From an uncultured Christensenellaceae bacterium (GTDB lineage: Bacteria; Bacillota; Clostridia; Christensenellales; Christensenellaceae), in NCBI GenBank assembly GCA_934373295.1, contig CAKROK010000001.1, forward strand, positions 37,606 to 101,605: a stretch of 64,000 bases of DNA. Direction: 5' to 3'. Shown here one piece after another: positions 32,753 through 41,799 of the stretch. A model generated the notes under the pieces. It was given only the letters and a program-made list of their open reading frames with translations, did not search any database and was not told the DNA's origin. A program made the position numbers and the translations under genes. Positions within the stretch are counted from its first letter, which is position 1; the number at the start of each line of letters is the position of its first letter.

Positions 32753-33056
32753 ATTAAAGGGAAGTGAATGGAGGGATTTTATAAAATCCGAATATGCCGT
32801 GATAGACTGCTACGGTGATAACTGCGTGGCCTGCGTCATATTGGAGCCCATCTATGACGCCATCGCGGACGACCTTTCGGGCATCGATTTCGGAAGGATA
32901 AATATTTCACTTTATCCCGAGATAGCGGACGAATTCGGCATCAACGCAATGCCCACCCTGCTGTATTTCAGGAACGGCAAGCTGATCGATAAGACCATCG
33001 GAAGCATGGAGCGCGCCGAGCTCATGCAGCACATTTCACACTTGCTCTACGAATAA
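32739..33056 (+). CDS. Thioredoxin-family protein
   Basis: A 105-residue thioredoxin-fold protein. The redox site is DNCVACVILEP (CVAC instead of CGPC), and the cis-Pro loop is INAMPTLLYFRNGKL. It lacks a signal peptide, so it is cytosolic. GGAGGTTTCAA, inside the upstream gene, precedes its ATG. It sits between a trigger-factor-like chaperone and a ferredoxin:thioredoxin-reductase-like protein, which could reduce it. The unusual active-site dipeptide points to a redox potential or partner different from housekeeping thioredoxin. Confidence 0.9.
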   Translation: MATVELKGSEWRDFIKSEYAVIDCYGDNCVACVILEPIYDAIADDLSGIDFGRINISLYPEIADEFGINAMPTLLYFRNGKLIDKTIGSMERAELMQHISHLLYE

Positions 33057-33073
33057 AAAGGAGGCTCGATATT

Positions 33074-33274
33074 ATGGGAAAGATACGCCTGAACAGCGAC
33101 CGCGAGATAGTCGCGCGCGTGAAGGAAGGATTAAAGCGCACGGGCGGATACTGCCCATGTCGACTGGAGAGAAAGCCGGAGTATAAGTGCATCTGTGAGG
33201 AATTTAAGGCACAGATAGCCGACCCAAATTTTGAAGGATACTGCCACTGCCTTCTCTACTACAAAGAAAAATAA
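33074..33274 (+). CDS. Ferredoxin:thioredoxin reductase catalytic-subunit-like protein
   Basis: A 66-residue protein with three CxC pairs: CPC (residues 27-29), CIC (~39-41) and CHC (~58-60). This is the pattern of the ferredoxin:thioredoxin reductase beta subunit, whose cysteines bind a [4Fe-4S] cluster next to a redox disulfide. It is shorter than plant/cyanobacterial FTR (about 110 residues) and lacks an alpha subunit nearby. It follows the thioredoxin gene by 17 bases, so reduction of that thioredoxin with electrons from ferredoxin is the natural inference. Confidence 0.82.
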   Translation: MGKIRLNSDREIVARVKEGLKRTGGYCPCRLERKPEYKCICEEFKAQIADPNFEGYCHCLLYYKEK

Positions 33275-33308
33275 TTAATTTTATTATATTATAAAGGAGT
33301 CCCCCGCT

Positions 33309-34391
33309 ATGAAAAAAATCATCTCAATCGTTCTCATTTTTGCGCTTCTCATATCCGTTTTCGGATGCAGCCTGTTCAGCAATGATTCCATCGTCAAATT
33401 GGGCGACTATACGCACAACGACCCTTCCGGTCTTTCTTATGACGAAAGGATCATCTTAAAGGGCGACAATTTCGGAAGCACATTAGAATCCTTCGTGAAT
33501 TCTGCTGCGTATCCGGACACTATGATATATGATAATGACGGAAACCTCATCGGCATGTACAATTATGACGAAAAGACGGGCATGGCGATCGGTAAGACTG
33601 ACATTGCTACCGGCGAATACACCCCGTTCTCCGAAAGTGAACAGATTGACCTCGGTATGCCCGATGAATCAAAGCTCATCTCCATCCCGGGCGACACGAC
33701 CCTATACTTCGTAGTCTACGGCGAAAAGGAAGCGGCCGTTTCGGCATATATGTACGTATTTCTCACCGACGCATCCGCGGCTGATACTATCATCGCGAAC
33801 ACCTCAAGCATATTCGGCATCGACTTAAAGAGCGAGAGCGACACCGTCCTCACCGCCGTAATAGACTCCAGCATGATAGCTGCGGATTTTGCGAACTACG
33901 AAGCACAGGGCGAGACCTTTGAAAAGAAGGACGCCGCGACGTATGCCGAAATTCTCTCCCAGACCTATGGCGTAAGGGAAGACATGGGCGTCAATCCCTA
34001 TAAGCCCTATGAAGGACATGAGGACCCCGATGACATCGAATACGATCAGAGGGTAGTTCTCACCGGTTCTGGCGAGGCCGCAGTTACCGAGGAATACACC
34101 AAGGACGTATCTTCCATGACCGAATACGTCTACGGAAAGGACGGAGAAGTCGTCGCGATGTACACCTATCTTGAGACTCCTTCAAAGGAGGCTGCCGACG
34201 AGCTGATGGACAATAAGGTTTATCCCACAGCGGAGCGCGTATCCGACACCGTCATCTTAGTGGCCACAACCGGTCAGGATATGCAGGATGAATTGACGGC
34301 GTATATGGGCTATAACGTAATAAAGGATAAATCCGTCGATGAATTTGTGAGAATGCTACAGGAGACATTCTTCACATCCGTTTGCGAATAA
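33309..34391 (+). CDS. Putative lipoprotein with two internal repeats
   Basis: A 360-residue protein with a lipoprotein signal peptide (MKKIISIVLIFALLISVFGC, lipid-modified Cys20). Two related modules follow: one from ~DPSGLSYDERIILKGDNF to NLIGMYNY (residues ~38-82) and one from ~DPDDIEYDQRVVLTG to VVAMYTYLE (residues ~240-290). I recognise no catalytic motif. It should be anchored outside the membrane. It follows the Fe-S protein gene after 34 bases with an AT-rich TATTATAAAGGAG region and ends at a terminator. The function is unknown. Confidence 0.7.
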   Translation: MKKIISIVLIFALLISVFGCSLFSNDSIVKLGDYTHNDPSGLSYDERIILKGDNFGSTLESFVNSAAYPDTMIYDNDGNLIGMYNYDEKTGMAIGKTDIATGEYTPFSESEQIDLGMPDESKLISIPGDTTLYFVVYGEKEAAVSAYMYVFLTDASAADTIIANTSSIFGIDLKSESDTVLTAVIDSSMIAADFANYEAQGETFEKKDAATYAEILSQTYGVREDMGVNPYKPYEGHEDPDDIEYDQRVVLTGSGEAAVTEEYTKDVSSMTEYVYGKDGEVVAMYTYLETPSKEAADELMDNKVYPTAERVSDTVILVATTGQDMQDELTAYMGYNVIKDKSVDEFVRMLQETFFTSVCE

Positions 34392-34404
34392 ATTAAACAG
34401 GCAA

Positions 34405-34437
34405 GGCGCCGTAAATTACTGCGGCGCCCACTTTTTT
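34405..34437 (+). terminator. Intrinsic terminator after the lipoprotein gene
   Basis: GGCGCCG (34405-34411) and CGGCGCC (34422-34428) are followed by CACTTTTTT. Confidence 0.9.
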
Positions 34438-34469
34438 ATATCAGCGTTTCCCTATACAGGAGAATACAA

Positions 34470-36215
34470 ATGAAAAACAGACCTAAAGAAAAAACGAAAA
34501 CCGATAGCTGGCGAGCGTTGTTCCGAACTATCGGAAAATTGAAGCTACCCTGGATATGGATAATAGTGGCAGTGGCGCTCAATATCGTATTAAACGACCT
34601 CCTGCTCGACCTTCCCGACATGACTGCTGACCTTTTAAACGGAAATCTCGAAGGCGCGGCGCTCACAAAGGCGATAATGTTCTACGTTATGTTCGGAATA
34701 TTGTCGTTTATAATGGTCGCGGGACAGGTTCAGGCGCAGTCCTACGGCGTTAAAAAGTCAAGGCAGAGCCTCTGGAACAAGATGCTGGGCATGAAGATGA
34801 GCTTTTTTGACAAAAACGACCCTTCTGACCTCATGAGCACCATAATAACGGACGCAAGCACAGCCATAAACGACTTCATAAACGTGCTCATATATTTAAT
34901 ACCCTCAATATACTACGTCGTCATGGCACTTCTAAGGATAAACGAATATCACTGGATATTAGCGGCATCCTGCTTCGCAATGCTCCCGTTAAAGTATTTA
35001 TATGCTCTTTTTATGGGAAAGCAGTTCCAGAAGAACACCGCAAAGGTCTATATTAAGATAGGCACTTTGACGAGCTACCTCGCGGACAGGATAAGCCACC
35101 TTCCCCTCATAAAGACTTATACAAATGAGCAGGTCGAGAGAGAAAACGGCAGCCGTACCGCAAAAGAACTGTTAAAGGCGAACATGAAGCTCGTCCACTT
35201 AGACAATATCGCGACAGCTGCGGTATCCGTGCTGGATATATTTCAGAAGTTCATCGTAGTAGTCATCGCCGTTATCCTCTTACAACAGAAAAAAATAGAT
35301 GTCGCAATGTGGCTCGCGTTCTTCCTGTTTGCCCAAAACCTCTTCCCGCAGATGGATCAAATTTTTGACATGTGGATAAGGATAAAGGGTATGCACGGAT
35401 CATTCCATAGAGTCATTGAGATAATGGACGGCGAGGGCGAAGGCAGTGAATCCGCCCTCCCCTTCCCCGAAACGGGCGACATCAGGTTTGAAAACATCAG
35501 CTTCACCTATCCCGAAACGGACACACCCGCGCTTGATAAAGTGTCCTTTACCATTCCCCGAAGCGGCAACGTCGCAATAGTGGGCCTCTGCGGTAGCGGC
35601 AAAACGACGTCCCTAAGCCTGATAGAGCGCTTCTACGAGCCCGACAAGGGCGATGTGTTCATAGGCGACGTGAACGTCAAGGACATACGCCTCGACGAAT
35701 TCAGAAAGAATCTCGCATATGTTCAGCAGAACGCCGACGTTTTTAGCGGAACGCTGCGCGAAGCGCTCACCTACGGCATTGAGCGAAACGTAACTGATGA
35801 TGAAATACTCGAGGCGGCCGAAAGAACGGGCTTTAACGAGTATATCGATCAGTGCGGCGGAAACCTCGATTCCGACATATCCGCAGGCGGAAAGTCCATG
35901 TCCGGCGGACAGAGCCAAAGGCTCGTACTGACGCGCGAGCTGCTGCGCGGCGGCGACATAATCCTCATGGACGAGCCGACGAGCGCGCTCGACGTGCGCA
36001 TATCCGCAAAGATCCAGGACACCATGGACACAGTTTTTGCCGGTAAGACGCGCATACTTATCACTCACGACCTGAATTTGGCGAAAAAATACGACAGAAT
36101 AATCGTGTTGGAGGGCGGCAAGCTCGTGGGCGACGGCTCCCACGAAAGCCTGCTCAAAAGCTGTGAGACATACATCAAAATGAACGAAAATGCTAAGGAG
36201 GAGGCAGCGGAATGA
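34470..36215 (+). CDS. ABC exporter half-transporter A (permease-ATPase fusion)
   Basis: A 581-residue type IV ABC exporter subunit: six membrane spans (residues ~20-310), then an ATPase domain with Walker A GLCGSGKTT, Q-loop YVQQNADVFSG, signature MSGGQSQ, Walker B ILMDEPTSALD and switch His ITHDLNL. CAGGAGAATACAA precedes the ATG. It overlaps the next ABC gene by four bases, so the two almost certainly form a heterodimer. Such exporters move drugs, lipids or peptides. Nothing in the context identifies the cargo. Confidence 0.93.
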   Translation: MKNRPKEKTKTDSWRALFRTIGKLKLPWIWIIVAVALNIVLNDLLLDLPDMTADLLNGNLEGAALTKAIMFYVMFGILSFIMVAGQVQAQSYGVKKSRQSLWNKMLGMKMSFFDKNDPSDLMSTIITDASTAINDFINVLIYLIPSIYYVVMALLRINEYHWILAASCFAMLPLKYLYALFMGKQFQKNTAKVYIKIGTLTSYLADRISHLPLIKTYTNEQVERENGSRTAKELLKANMKLVHLDNIATAAVSVLDIFQKFIVVVIAVILLQQKKIDVAMWLAFFLFAQNLFPQMDQIFDMWIRIKGMHGSFHRVIEIMDGEGEGSESALPFPETGDIRFENISFTYPETDTPALDKVSFTIPRSGNVAIVGLCGSGKTTSLSLIERFYEPDKGDVFIGDVNVKDIRLDEFRKNLAYVQQNADVFSGTLREALTYGIERNVTDDEILEAAERTGFNEYIDQCGGNLDSDISAGGKSMSGGQSQRLVLTRELLRGGDIILMDEPTSALDVRISAKIQDTMDTVFAGKTRILITHDLNLAKKYDRIIVLEGGKLVGDGSHESLLKSCETYIKMNENAKEEAAE

Positions 36216-37933
36216 AAGAGAAGAAGTTTTCAATTAAAAACATGACCCGTTATTTCACCATCCTCAAAGGCATAAGGCTGCCCTGGTGGCTCATCATATT
36301 GAGCTGCGCCTTCGGCATAGGCATGATAAACGCGGAAATGCTCGTCGCGACGCTCACCGCGGATATCATCGACACGAGCCAGAACGCGATCAACGCCAAG
36401 GAGCTAATAACATATATCAGCACGGTCGCGCTTTCCGCAGCTCTGAGCATATGCGAAAACTACTTCACCCGCAAGATGGAGGAGGTCGTCACGCTGCGCG
36501 TAAGGACAAAGCTGTGGAAAAAGATAATGTATCTGCCCACGAGATACTACGACGAGGACAACGGCGACGAGCTGATAACGAGGGTCACCTCCGATGCATC
36601 AGCCCCCGCGGGTCTGTTCACGGTAGTCATATCCTGCATAGTGTGCGTAATCACTACCGTTCAGGCGTTTTTAAGGCTGTTTGAGTATAACGTGACCCTC
36701 GCGAGATATTCGCTCATCATAATTCCGCTCACACTTATAATAAGCGTGATTTACAGCAAGCTCATGTTCAAGCTGGGCGTTTATTCCACGACGACCATGG
36801 CGGGCAGCCTCGGCTATTTAGCGGAGCGCGTGCGTAACTTCCGCCTCATTAAGAGCGCGGTCGCGGAAAAATACGAGCTGAAAAAGGGCGATAACTCCTT
36901 TAAAAAGATGTATAAAGCGGAATTTTTGAGCTGGCTCATGGTGGCGGGATATCAGCTCGCCTCTGGCATGTTCTCAATAATGTTTATCGTTATAGTTTTC
37001 GTCATCGGCGGACAGCTCACCAAGACGGGCGAGGTCACGATAGGCGACCTCACCGGCTTTTACATGATAACTGGCATAGTCGGCCTTCAGCTCATGCAGC
37101 TGTTCATGAACATCGGCTCCGTATCAAACACATTCGGCACGATGAAGAAGATCGCGCAGGTCATGGACACGCAGTCCGAAAACGCCGAAGGAAAGCCCGT
37201 CCCCAAGCTCTGCTCGGATATAGTCTTTAAGGACGTCTGCTTCAGCTATGACGGCGAAAACGAGACGTTAAACAACTTAAACCTGAAAATACCCATGGGC
37301 AAGGTCACCGCGGTAATAGGCGGAAACGGCGCGGGCAAATCCACCATGTTCAAGCTGATAACCAGGCTCTATGAGCCAAAGAGCGGTCAAATACTCTTTG
37401 GGGATGAGAACATAGCCGATTTTAACCTGACGCAGTGGCGCGATGAATTCTCCTACGTATTTCAGCGCAGCCCGCTCATCGGCGGCACGGTGAGGGATAA
37501 CATCACCTACGGACTTGACAGCGAGGTCAGCGAGGACGAGCTTATAAGCGTCGCGAAAAAGGCGAACTGCTATGACTTCATAATGGAAAAACCGGGCGGC
37601 TTTGATGAAGAGGTGGGTCTGGACGGCTCGAACTTCTCGGGCGGTCAGGCGCAGTGCATCTCCATCGCGCGCGCAATGCTCAGAAACTCGGATTATCTTC
37701 TCTTAGACGAAGCCACGAGCAATCTGGATGTCGTGAGCGAGGCGCTCGTCACGCAGGCCATGGATAACCTCATGGAAAACAGGACGACCGTCATGATAGC
37801 GCATAACTATGCCGCGACCAAAAACGCGGATTACATTATAGTCATGAAGGACGGCGCTGTCGAGGCGGCGGGCACTCCGGACGAGCTATCCCAGACGAAC
37901 GACTACTATAAGATGTTTATAAAGACATTATAA
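36212..37933 (+). CDS. ABC exporter half-transporter B (permease-ATPase fusion)
   Basis: A 573-residue partner of the upstream half-transporter with the same architecture: six membrane spans, Walker A GGNGAGKST, Q-loop YVFQRSPLIGG, signature FSGGQAQ, Walker B LLLDEATSNLD and switch His IAHNY. Both subunits keep the catalytic Glu after Walker B, so the usual 'degenerate site' of heterodimeric exporters is not obvious here. GGAGG inside the upstream gene serves as its ribosome binding site. Export substrate unknown. Confidence 0.93.
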   Translation: MKEKKFSIKNMTRYFTILKGIRLPWWLIILSCAFGIGMINAEMLVATLTADIIDTSQNAINAKELITYISTVALSAALSICENYFTRKMEEVVTLRVRTKLWKKIMYLPTRYYDEDNGDELITRVTSDASAPAGLFTVVISCIVCVITTVQAFLRLFEYNVTLARYSLIIIPLTLIISVIYSKLMFKLGVYSTTTMAGSLGYLAERVRNFRLIKSAVAEKYELKKGDNSFKKMYKAEFLSWLMVAGYQLASGMFSIMFIVIVFVIGGQLTKTGEVTIGDLTGFYMITGIVGLQLMQLFMNIGSVSNTFGTMKKIAQVMDTQSENAEGKPVPKLCSDIVFKDVCFSYDGENETLNNLNLKIPMGKVTAVIGGNGAGKSTMFKLITRLYEPKSGQILFGDENIADFNLTQWRDEFSYVFQRSPLIGGTVRDNITYGLDSEVSEDELISVAKKANCYDFIMEKPGGFDEEVGLDGSNFSGGQAQCISIARAMLRNSDYLLLDEATSNLDVVSEALVTQAMDNLMENRTTVMIAHNYAATKNADYIIVMKDGAVEAAGTPDELSQTNDYYKMFIKTL

Positions 37934-37985
37934 CCAACGGACCGCAGCGCGCGGCCTTACTACTAATAAACAAGGATAATAAATT

Positions 37986-40865
37986 ATGGATAAAAAATTA
38001 AAATTGACGCCCATCGCCCCCGGTGAGACGCGCCACGGCTTCAAGCTCATAAAAAAAGAGTTTGTCAAATCTAAAAACGCCGAGCTTTATACGCTATCGC
38101 ACCTCAAGACGGGTACAGAGCTTTTGTATTTTGACCGTGACGACGAGAACAAGACGTTCTCCATCGCGTTTACCACCCTGCCCGAGGACAACACGGGCGT
38201 GTTCCACATCTTGGAGCACAGCGTGCTGAACGGCTCAAAAAAATACCCCGTGAAGGAGCCGTTTGTGTCCCTGCTTCAAAGCTCCATGCAGACGTTTTTA
38301 AACGCGATGACCTTCAGCGACAAGACGGTCTACCCCGTATCGAGCAGGAATGAACAGGATCTTTTCAACCTCATGAGCGTATATTTGGACGGCGTTTTTA
38401 ACCCGCTCATATACACCCGCCCCGAGATATTCATGCAGGAGGGCTGGCATTATGAATTTGAAGATGAGGGCAAAATGCCATATTATAACGGCGTGGTCTA
38501 CAGCGAGATGAAGGGCGTGTATTCGGACGTCGACAGCCTCATAATGGACGAGACGCAGCGCCTGCTCTTCCCCGACAACAGCTACGGCTACATTTCGGGC
38601 GGTCACCCCGAGAACATCACCGATCTGACATATGAAAAGTTCATAGAAACGCACAAGAGATTCTATCACCCCTCCAACGCGAAGATATTCTTAGACGGTC
38701 ATATGGACATAGATACTGTGCTCGAGTACATCGACGGCGAATATCTCTCAAAATACGACTACCGCGAGGCAGATTTCGCGTTCAAGGCGCAGGCTCCGAA
38801 GAACGCGCAAAAGACGCTTTACTATGAGGCACAGCCGGATGAGGGCGGGCTTTCGCACATGGTTTTCGCAAAAATACTCTGCAAGCATGATGAAATTGAA
38901 AAGATATATGCCGCAAAGATATTGGCGGATTATCTCACCGGCTCAAACGAAGCTCCCCTAAAGCGCGCGTTCCTCGAAAAGGGGCTTTGCCAGGACGTGA
39001 CCTTAGAAGTCGCGGACGACGAATTTCAGCCGTTTACCGCACTCGTCATAAGAAATGCGGATAAGGACAGATTTGATGAGATCAAATCATTCATAAAGGA
39101 CGCGGTCAAGGATATCTCCAAAAACGGAATAGACGCCGACGCGCTGAAGGCGTCCATCGAGAGATTTGCGTTTAAAAATAAGGAAATAAGCGAACCCTAC
39201 GGCCTTGAGCTTGCGATACGCGCGCTTAACGGCTGGCTTTACGGCGACGACCCGCTCACGCATATCGACAACGCGGCTGTATTCGATGCGCTGCGCGAAA
39301 AGTCCTACACGGCGTACTTTACCGACCTCATGCTGGATATCTTCACAAATGACGAGGGCGCGTCCTATCTCTACATTTTTCCCTCGCTGACAAAGGGCGA
39401 GGACGACGCCAAAAAGGAGGCGCTCAAGCTGGAAAACTCCGTTTCCAAATGGACGGAGGACGATAAAAAGCGCATATTTGACGAGTTCACAAAGATGGTC
39501 GAATGGCAGCGCAGCATGGACACGGACGAGGCGCTTTCCACCCTGCCCCACCTCGAGCTGAGCGACATCCCGGAAAGCGTCGAGCCTATCCGCACAGAGC
39601 TTGAAAGCATCGCAAATACGCGGGTTTTACACGTCGATACGCAGACAAACGGTATAGTCTATCTCAACATGTATTTTGACATATCCGATTTCACGACGGA
39701 CGAGCTTTGCGAGATAAACGTGCTGTCCTCCTGCTTCGGCGAGCTGAGCACCAAAAACTACCCCGCAGATAAGCTACAAAGCGCAATAAAGGGCACGTTC
39801 GGCTCGCTGTATGCGTCGCTAAAGCTGTTCTCCAAGCCGGCCGAGCTTGACAGCTGCACGCCATATTTGCACGTGAGCGCAAGTATGCTCGAGGAAAACG
39901 CCCAAAAGGCGGCTGCTCTTATAAGCGAGCTGTTGTTAAACGGCAAGTATGACGAAACGGACAGAATAGGCGAAACCGTGCTGCAAAACGAGTATTTCTT
40001 AAAGCAATCGCTCATAAGCAACGGACATATGTACGCCATAACCAAGGCGTTGAGCGCATTTTCCGCAGAGGGCGCATTATCCGAGCTGACCTCCGGCGAG
40101 AGCTTCGTGCGCTGGTACGGCGACTATGCCGAGAGCTTTAAGGATGACGCGCAAAATTGCGGCGAGCGCCTTGCATCGCTCGCGAAAAGGGCGTTCAGCA
40201 AAAAACGCCTGTTCGTGGGCGTGAGCGGCAATATCGACTCACACATCCTGTCAGGCATCATATCCGCCCTTCCCGAGGGTAAGATGGGTAAAATGGCCGA
40301 GCATCCCAAGTTCGATACGTCGGATGCGGCGATAACAATTCCCTCGGACGTGAGCTACAGCGCCATAGGCGGCAACCTCTATGCCGCGGGCGGCAAGTTT
40401 ACGGGAAGCTGCTCCGTTGCGGCGTCCCTCATAACCTACGGATACCTCTGGAACATGGTGCGCGTGCGCGGCGGCGCATACGGCACGGGCATGAGCGCCC
40501 GCACGAACGGCGACATCTTCTGCTATTCATATCGCGACCCGAACGTCAAAAACTCGCGCGAGGCATTTTACGGCGCTGCGGATTTCCTCGAGGATGCGCT
40601 GGGTCAGGGTATGCCCATCGACGATATCATAATAGGCACGGTGAACACCACCGACCCGCTTTTAAGCCCCTCGAACGTCTGCAAGGTCATGTGTGAGAGG
40701 TTTATAAAGGGCACGACCGACCGCATAGCCGAGATACGGCGCGAAATTCTGAGGACTACACCCGACGAGCTGTTAGCTTTAAAGGACATAATCGCCAAAA
40801 GCATTTCGGACGGAAAGTTCTGCGCCGTAGGCGGAAAGGACGCCGTAGCATTTTTGGAAAAATAA
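37986..40865 (+). CDS. M16C-family zinc metalloprotease (presequence-protease-like)
   Basis: A 959-residue two-halves protease of the pitrilysin clan. The inverted zinc motif HILEH lies at residues ~79-83 (TGVFHILEHSVLNGS), with the downstream Glu in VVYSEMKGVYSDVDS. The C-terminal half (RVRGGAYGTGMSARTNGDIFCYSYRDPN) closes the chamber. The family (PreP/Cym1 and bacterial homologues) degrades unfolded peptides in a closed cavity. No signal peptide is seen, so it is probably cytosolic. AAGGATAATAAATT precedes the ATG and a terminator follows. Confidence 0.94.
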   Translation: MDKKLKLTPIAPGETRHGFKLIKKEFVKSKNAELYTLSHLKTGTELLYFDRDDENKTFSIAFTTLPEDNTGVFHILEHSVLNGSKKYPVKEPFVSLLQSSMQTFLNAMTFSDKTVYPVSSRNEQDLFNLMSVYLDGVFNPLIYTRPEIFMQEGWHYEFEDEGKMPYYNGVVYSEMKGVYSDVDSLIMDETQRLLFPDNSYGYISGGHPENITDLTYEKFIETHKRFYHPSNAKIFLDGHMDIDTVLEYIDGEYLSKYDYREADFAFKAQAPKNAQKTLYYEAQPDEGGLSHMVFAKILCKHDEIEKIYAAKILADYLTGSNEAPLKRAFLEKGLCQDVTLEVADDEFQPFTALVIRNADKDRFDEIKSFIKDAVKDISKNGIDADALKASIERFAFKNKEISEPYGLELAIRALNGWLYGDDPLTHIDNAAVFDALREKSYTAYFTDLMLDIFTNDEGASYLYIFPSLTKGEDDAKKEALKLENSVSKWTEDDKKRIFDEFTKMVEWQRSMDTDEALSTLPHLELSDIPESVEPIRTELESIANTRVLHVDTQTNGIVYLNMYFDISDFTTDELCEINVLSSCFGELSTKNYPADKLQSAIKGTFGSLYASLKLFSKPAELDSCTPYLHVSASMLEENAQKAAALISELLLNGKYDETDRIGETVLQNEYFLKQSLISNGHMYAITKALSAFSAEGALSELTSGESFVRWYGDYAESFKDDAQNCGERLASLAKRAFSKKRLFVGVSGNIDSHILSGIISALPEGKMGKMAEHPKFDTSDAAITIPSDVSYSAIGGNLYAAGGKFTGSCSVAASLITYGYLWNMVRVRGGAYGTGMSARTNGDIFCYSYRDPNVKNSREAFYGAADFLEDALGQGMPIDDIIIGTVNTTDPLLSPSNVCKVMCERFIKGTTDRIAEIRREILRTTPDELLALKDIIAKSISDGKFCAVGGKDAVAFLEK

Positions 40866-40878
40866 TTAGAATAACATC

Positions 40879-40918
40879 AAAACAGCGTCGAGATAAATGC
40901 GTCTCGGCGCTGTTTTTT
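40879..40918 (+). terminator. Terminator after the M16C protease, facing the next minus-strand gene
   Basis: The arms AACAGCG...CGCTGTT, with an inner TCGAGA/TCTCG, end in TTTTTT. The opposite strand has only a short T-run, so action in that direction is likely weaker. Confidence 0.85.
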
Positions 40919-40924
40919 GCGTAG

Positions 40925-41788
40925 CTATTGTTTTTTGACGAGCTTTATTATGACGACCTCCGGCGGGTTATAAAAGCGCGGAACACTCAAATTTTCCTTC
41001 GCGAGTCCCCTGCTCACTATCATCGTCGTGTTGTCCCTGACGTACAGACGCCCACCGGTATATCTCGGCAAAATCCCCTGATCCGGCGCGTAAAAGCCGT
41101 TTATAAACGGCGGCAGACACCATTGCCCGCCGTTCGCGTGTCCGCTCAGCACGAGGTCAAAGCCCTTTTGCGCATAATCCGCAAAATACTCCGGTCTGTG
41201 CGAAAGAAGGACCGTGAAATTTCCGTTATCCGTTGCTTTTTTTACCTGTTCAAGCTGATTTTCAAAAGACGTCACGCCATCAAGAAGCGAGGCATCGGGG
41301 TCATCCACGCCGCAGATGTTTATCGTCTGTCCATTTATCGTCACGGACTGCGCATCACCCGAAAGGCGCGTCACGCCGTACTTTTCGAGCATTTTCATAC
41401 GCTCGTTAAATGCATCGGCGCCGTTCGCATACTCGCTGTCTCCCGTAACGTAAAAACAGCGCTCCCTCTCGGTTATTTCCTTAATGAAAGTCTCCGCTTT
41501 GCCATCCGAAAGCTCGGAATCGAAAATATCGCCCGTGAGCATGACCAAATCAGGCTCCTCATAAACCGTCGCCGCGAGCAAGCTGACCTGACGCTCGCCG
41601 TAATCGCAGGAATGGAGGTCGGAAATGAGCGCCAGCGTGATCTCGTGGCTTATCTTGTCCGACTCGACCTCGTAGCGCTGCACGTCCAAGTCGTTTTTAA
41701 ATCCGTTTGAGAAGAACAGCACCGCATAAATAAGCACTAATACGGCCCATTCTACTATTAATCTTCCCTTTTCTTCGTTTATCTTCAT
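40925..41788 (-). CDS. Membrane-anchored metallophosphoesterase (YkuE/YaeI-like)
   Basis: A 287-residue protein with an N-terminal anchor (residues ~10-27) and an extracytoplasmic calcineurin-like domain. Metal-ligand motifs are LISDLHSCDYG, MLTGDIFD, YVTGDSEYANG (the usual GNHD is GDSE here), LLSHRPEYF and SGHANGGQW. The YkuE/YaeI group acts on membrane lipid or nucleotide phosphates outside the cytoplasm. The change from GNHD to GDSE replaces the Asn and His that normally contact metal and phosphate, so activity may be altered. It lies 11 bases after murI. Confidence 0.82.
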   Translation of the reverse strand: MKINEEKGRLIVEWAVLVLIYAVLFFSNGFKNDLDVQRYEVESDKISHEITLALISDLHSCDYGERQVSLLAATVYEEPDLVMLTGDIFDSELSDGKAETFIKEITERERCFYVTGDSEYANGADAFNERMKMLEKYGVTRLSGDAQSVTINGQTINICGVDDPDASLLDGVTSFENQLEQVKKATDNGNFTVLLSHRPEYFADYAQKGFDLVLSGHANGGQWCLPPFINGFYAPDQGILPRYTGGRLYVRDNTTMIVSRGLAKENLSVPRFYNPPEVVIIKLVKKQ

Positions 41789-41799
41789 TTTTCCCGAAT

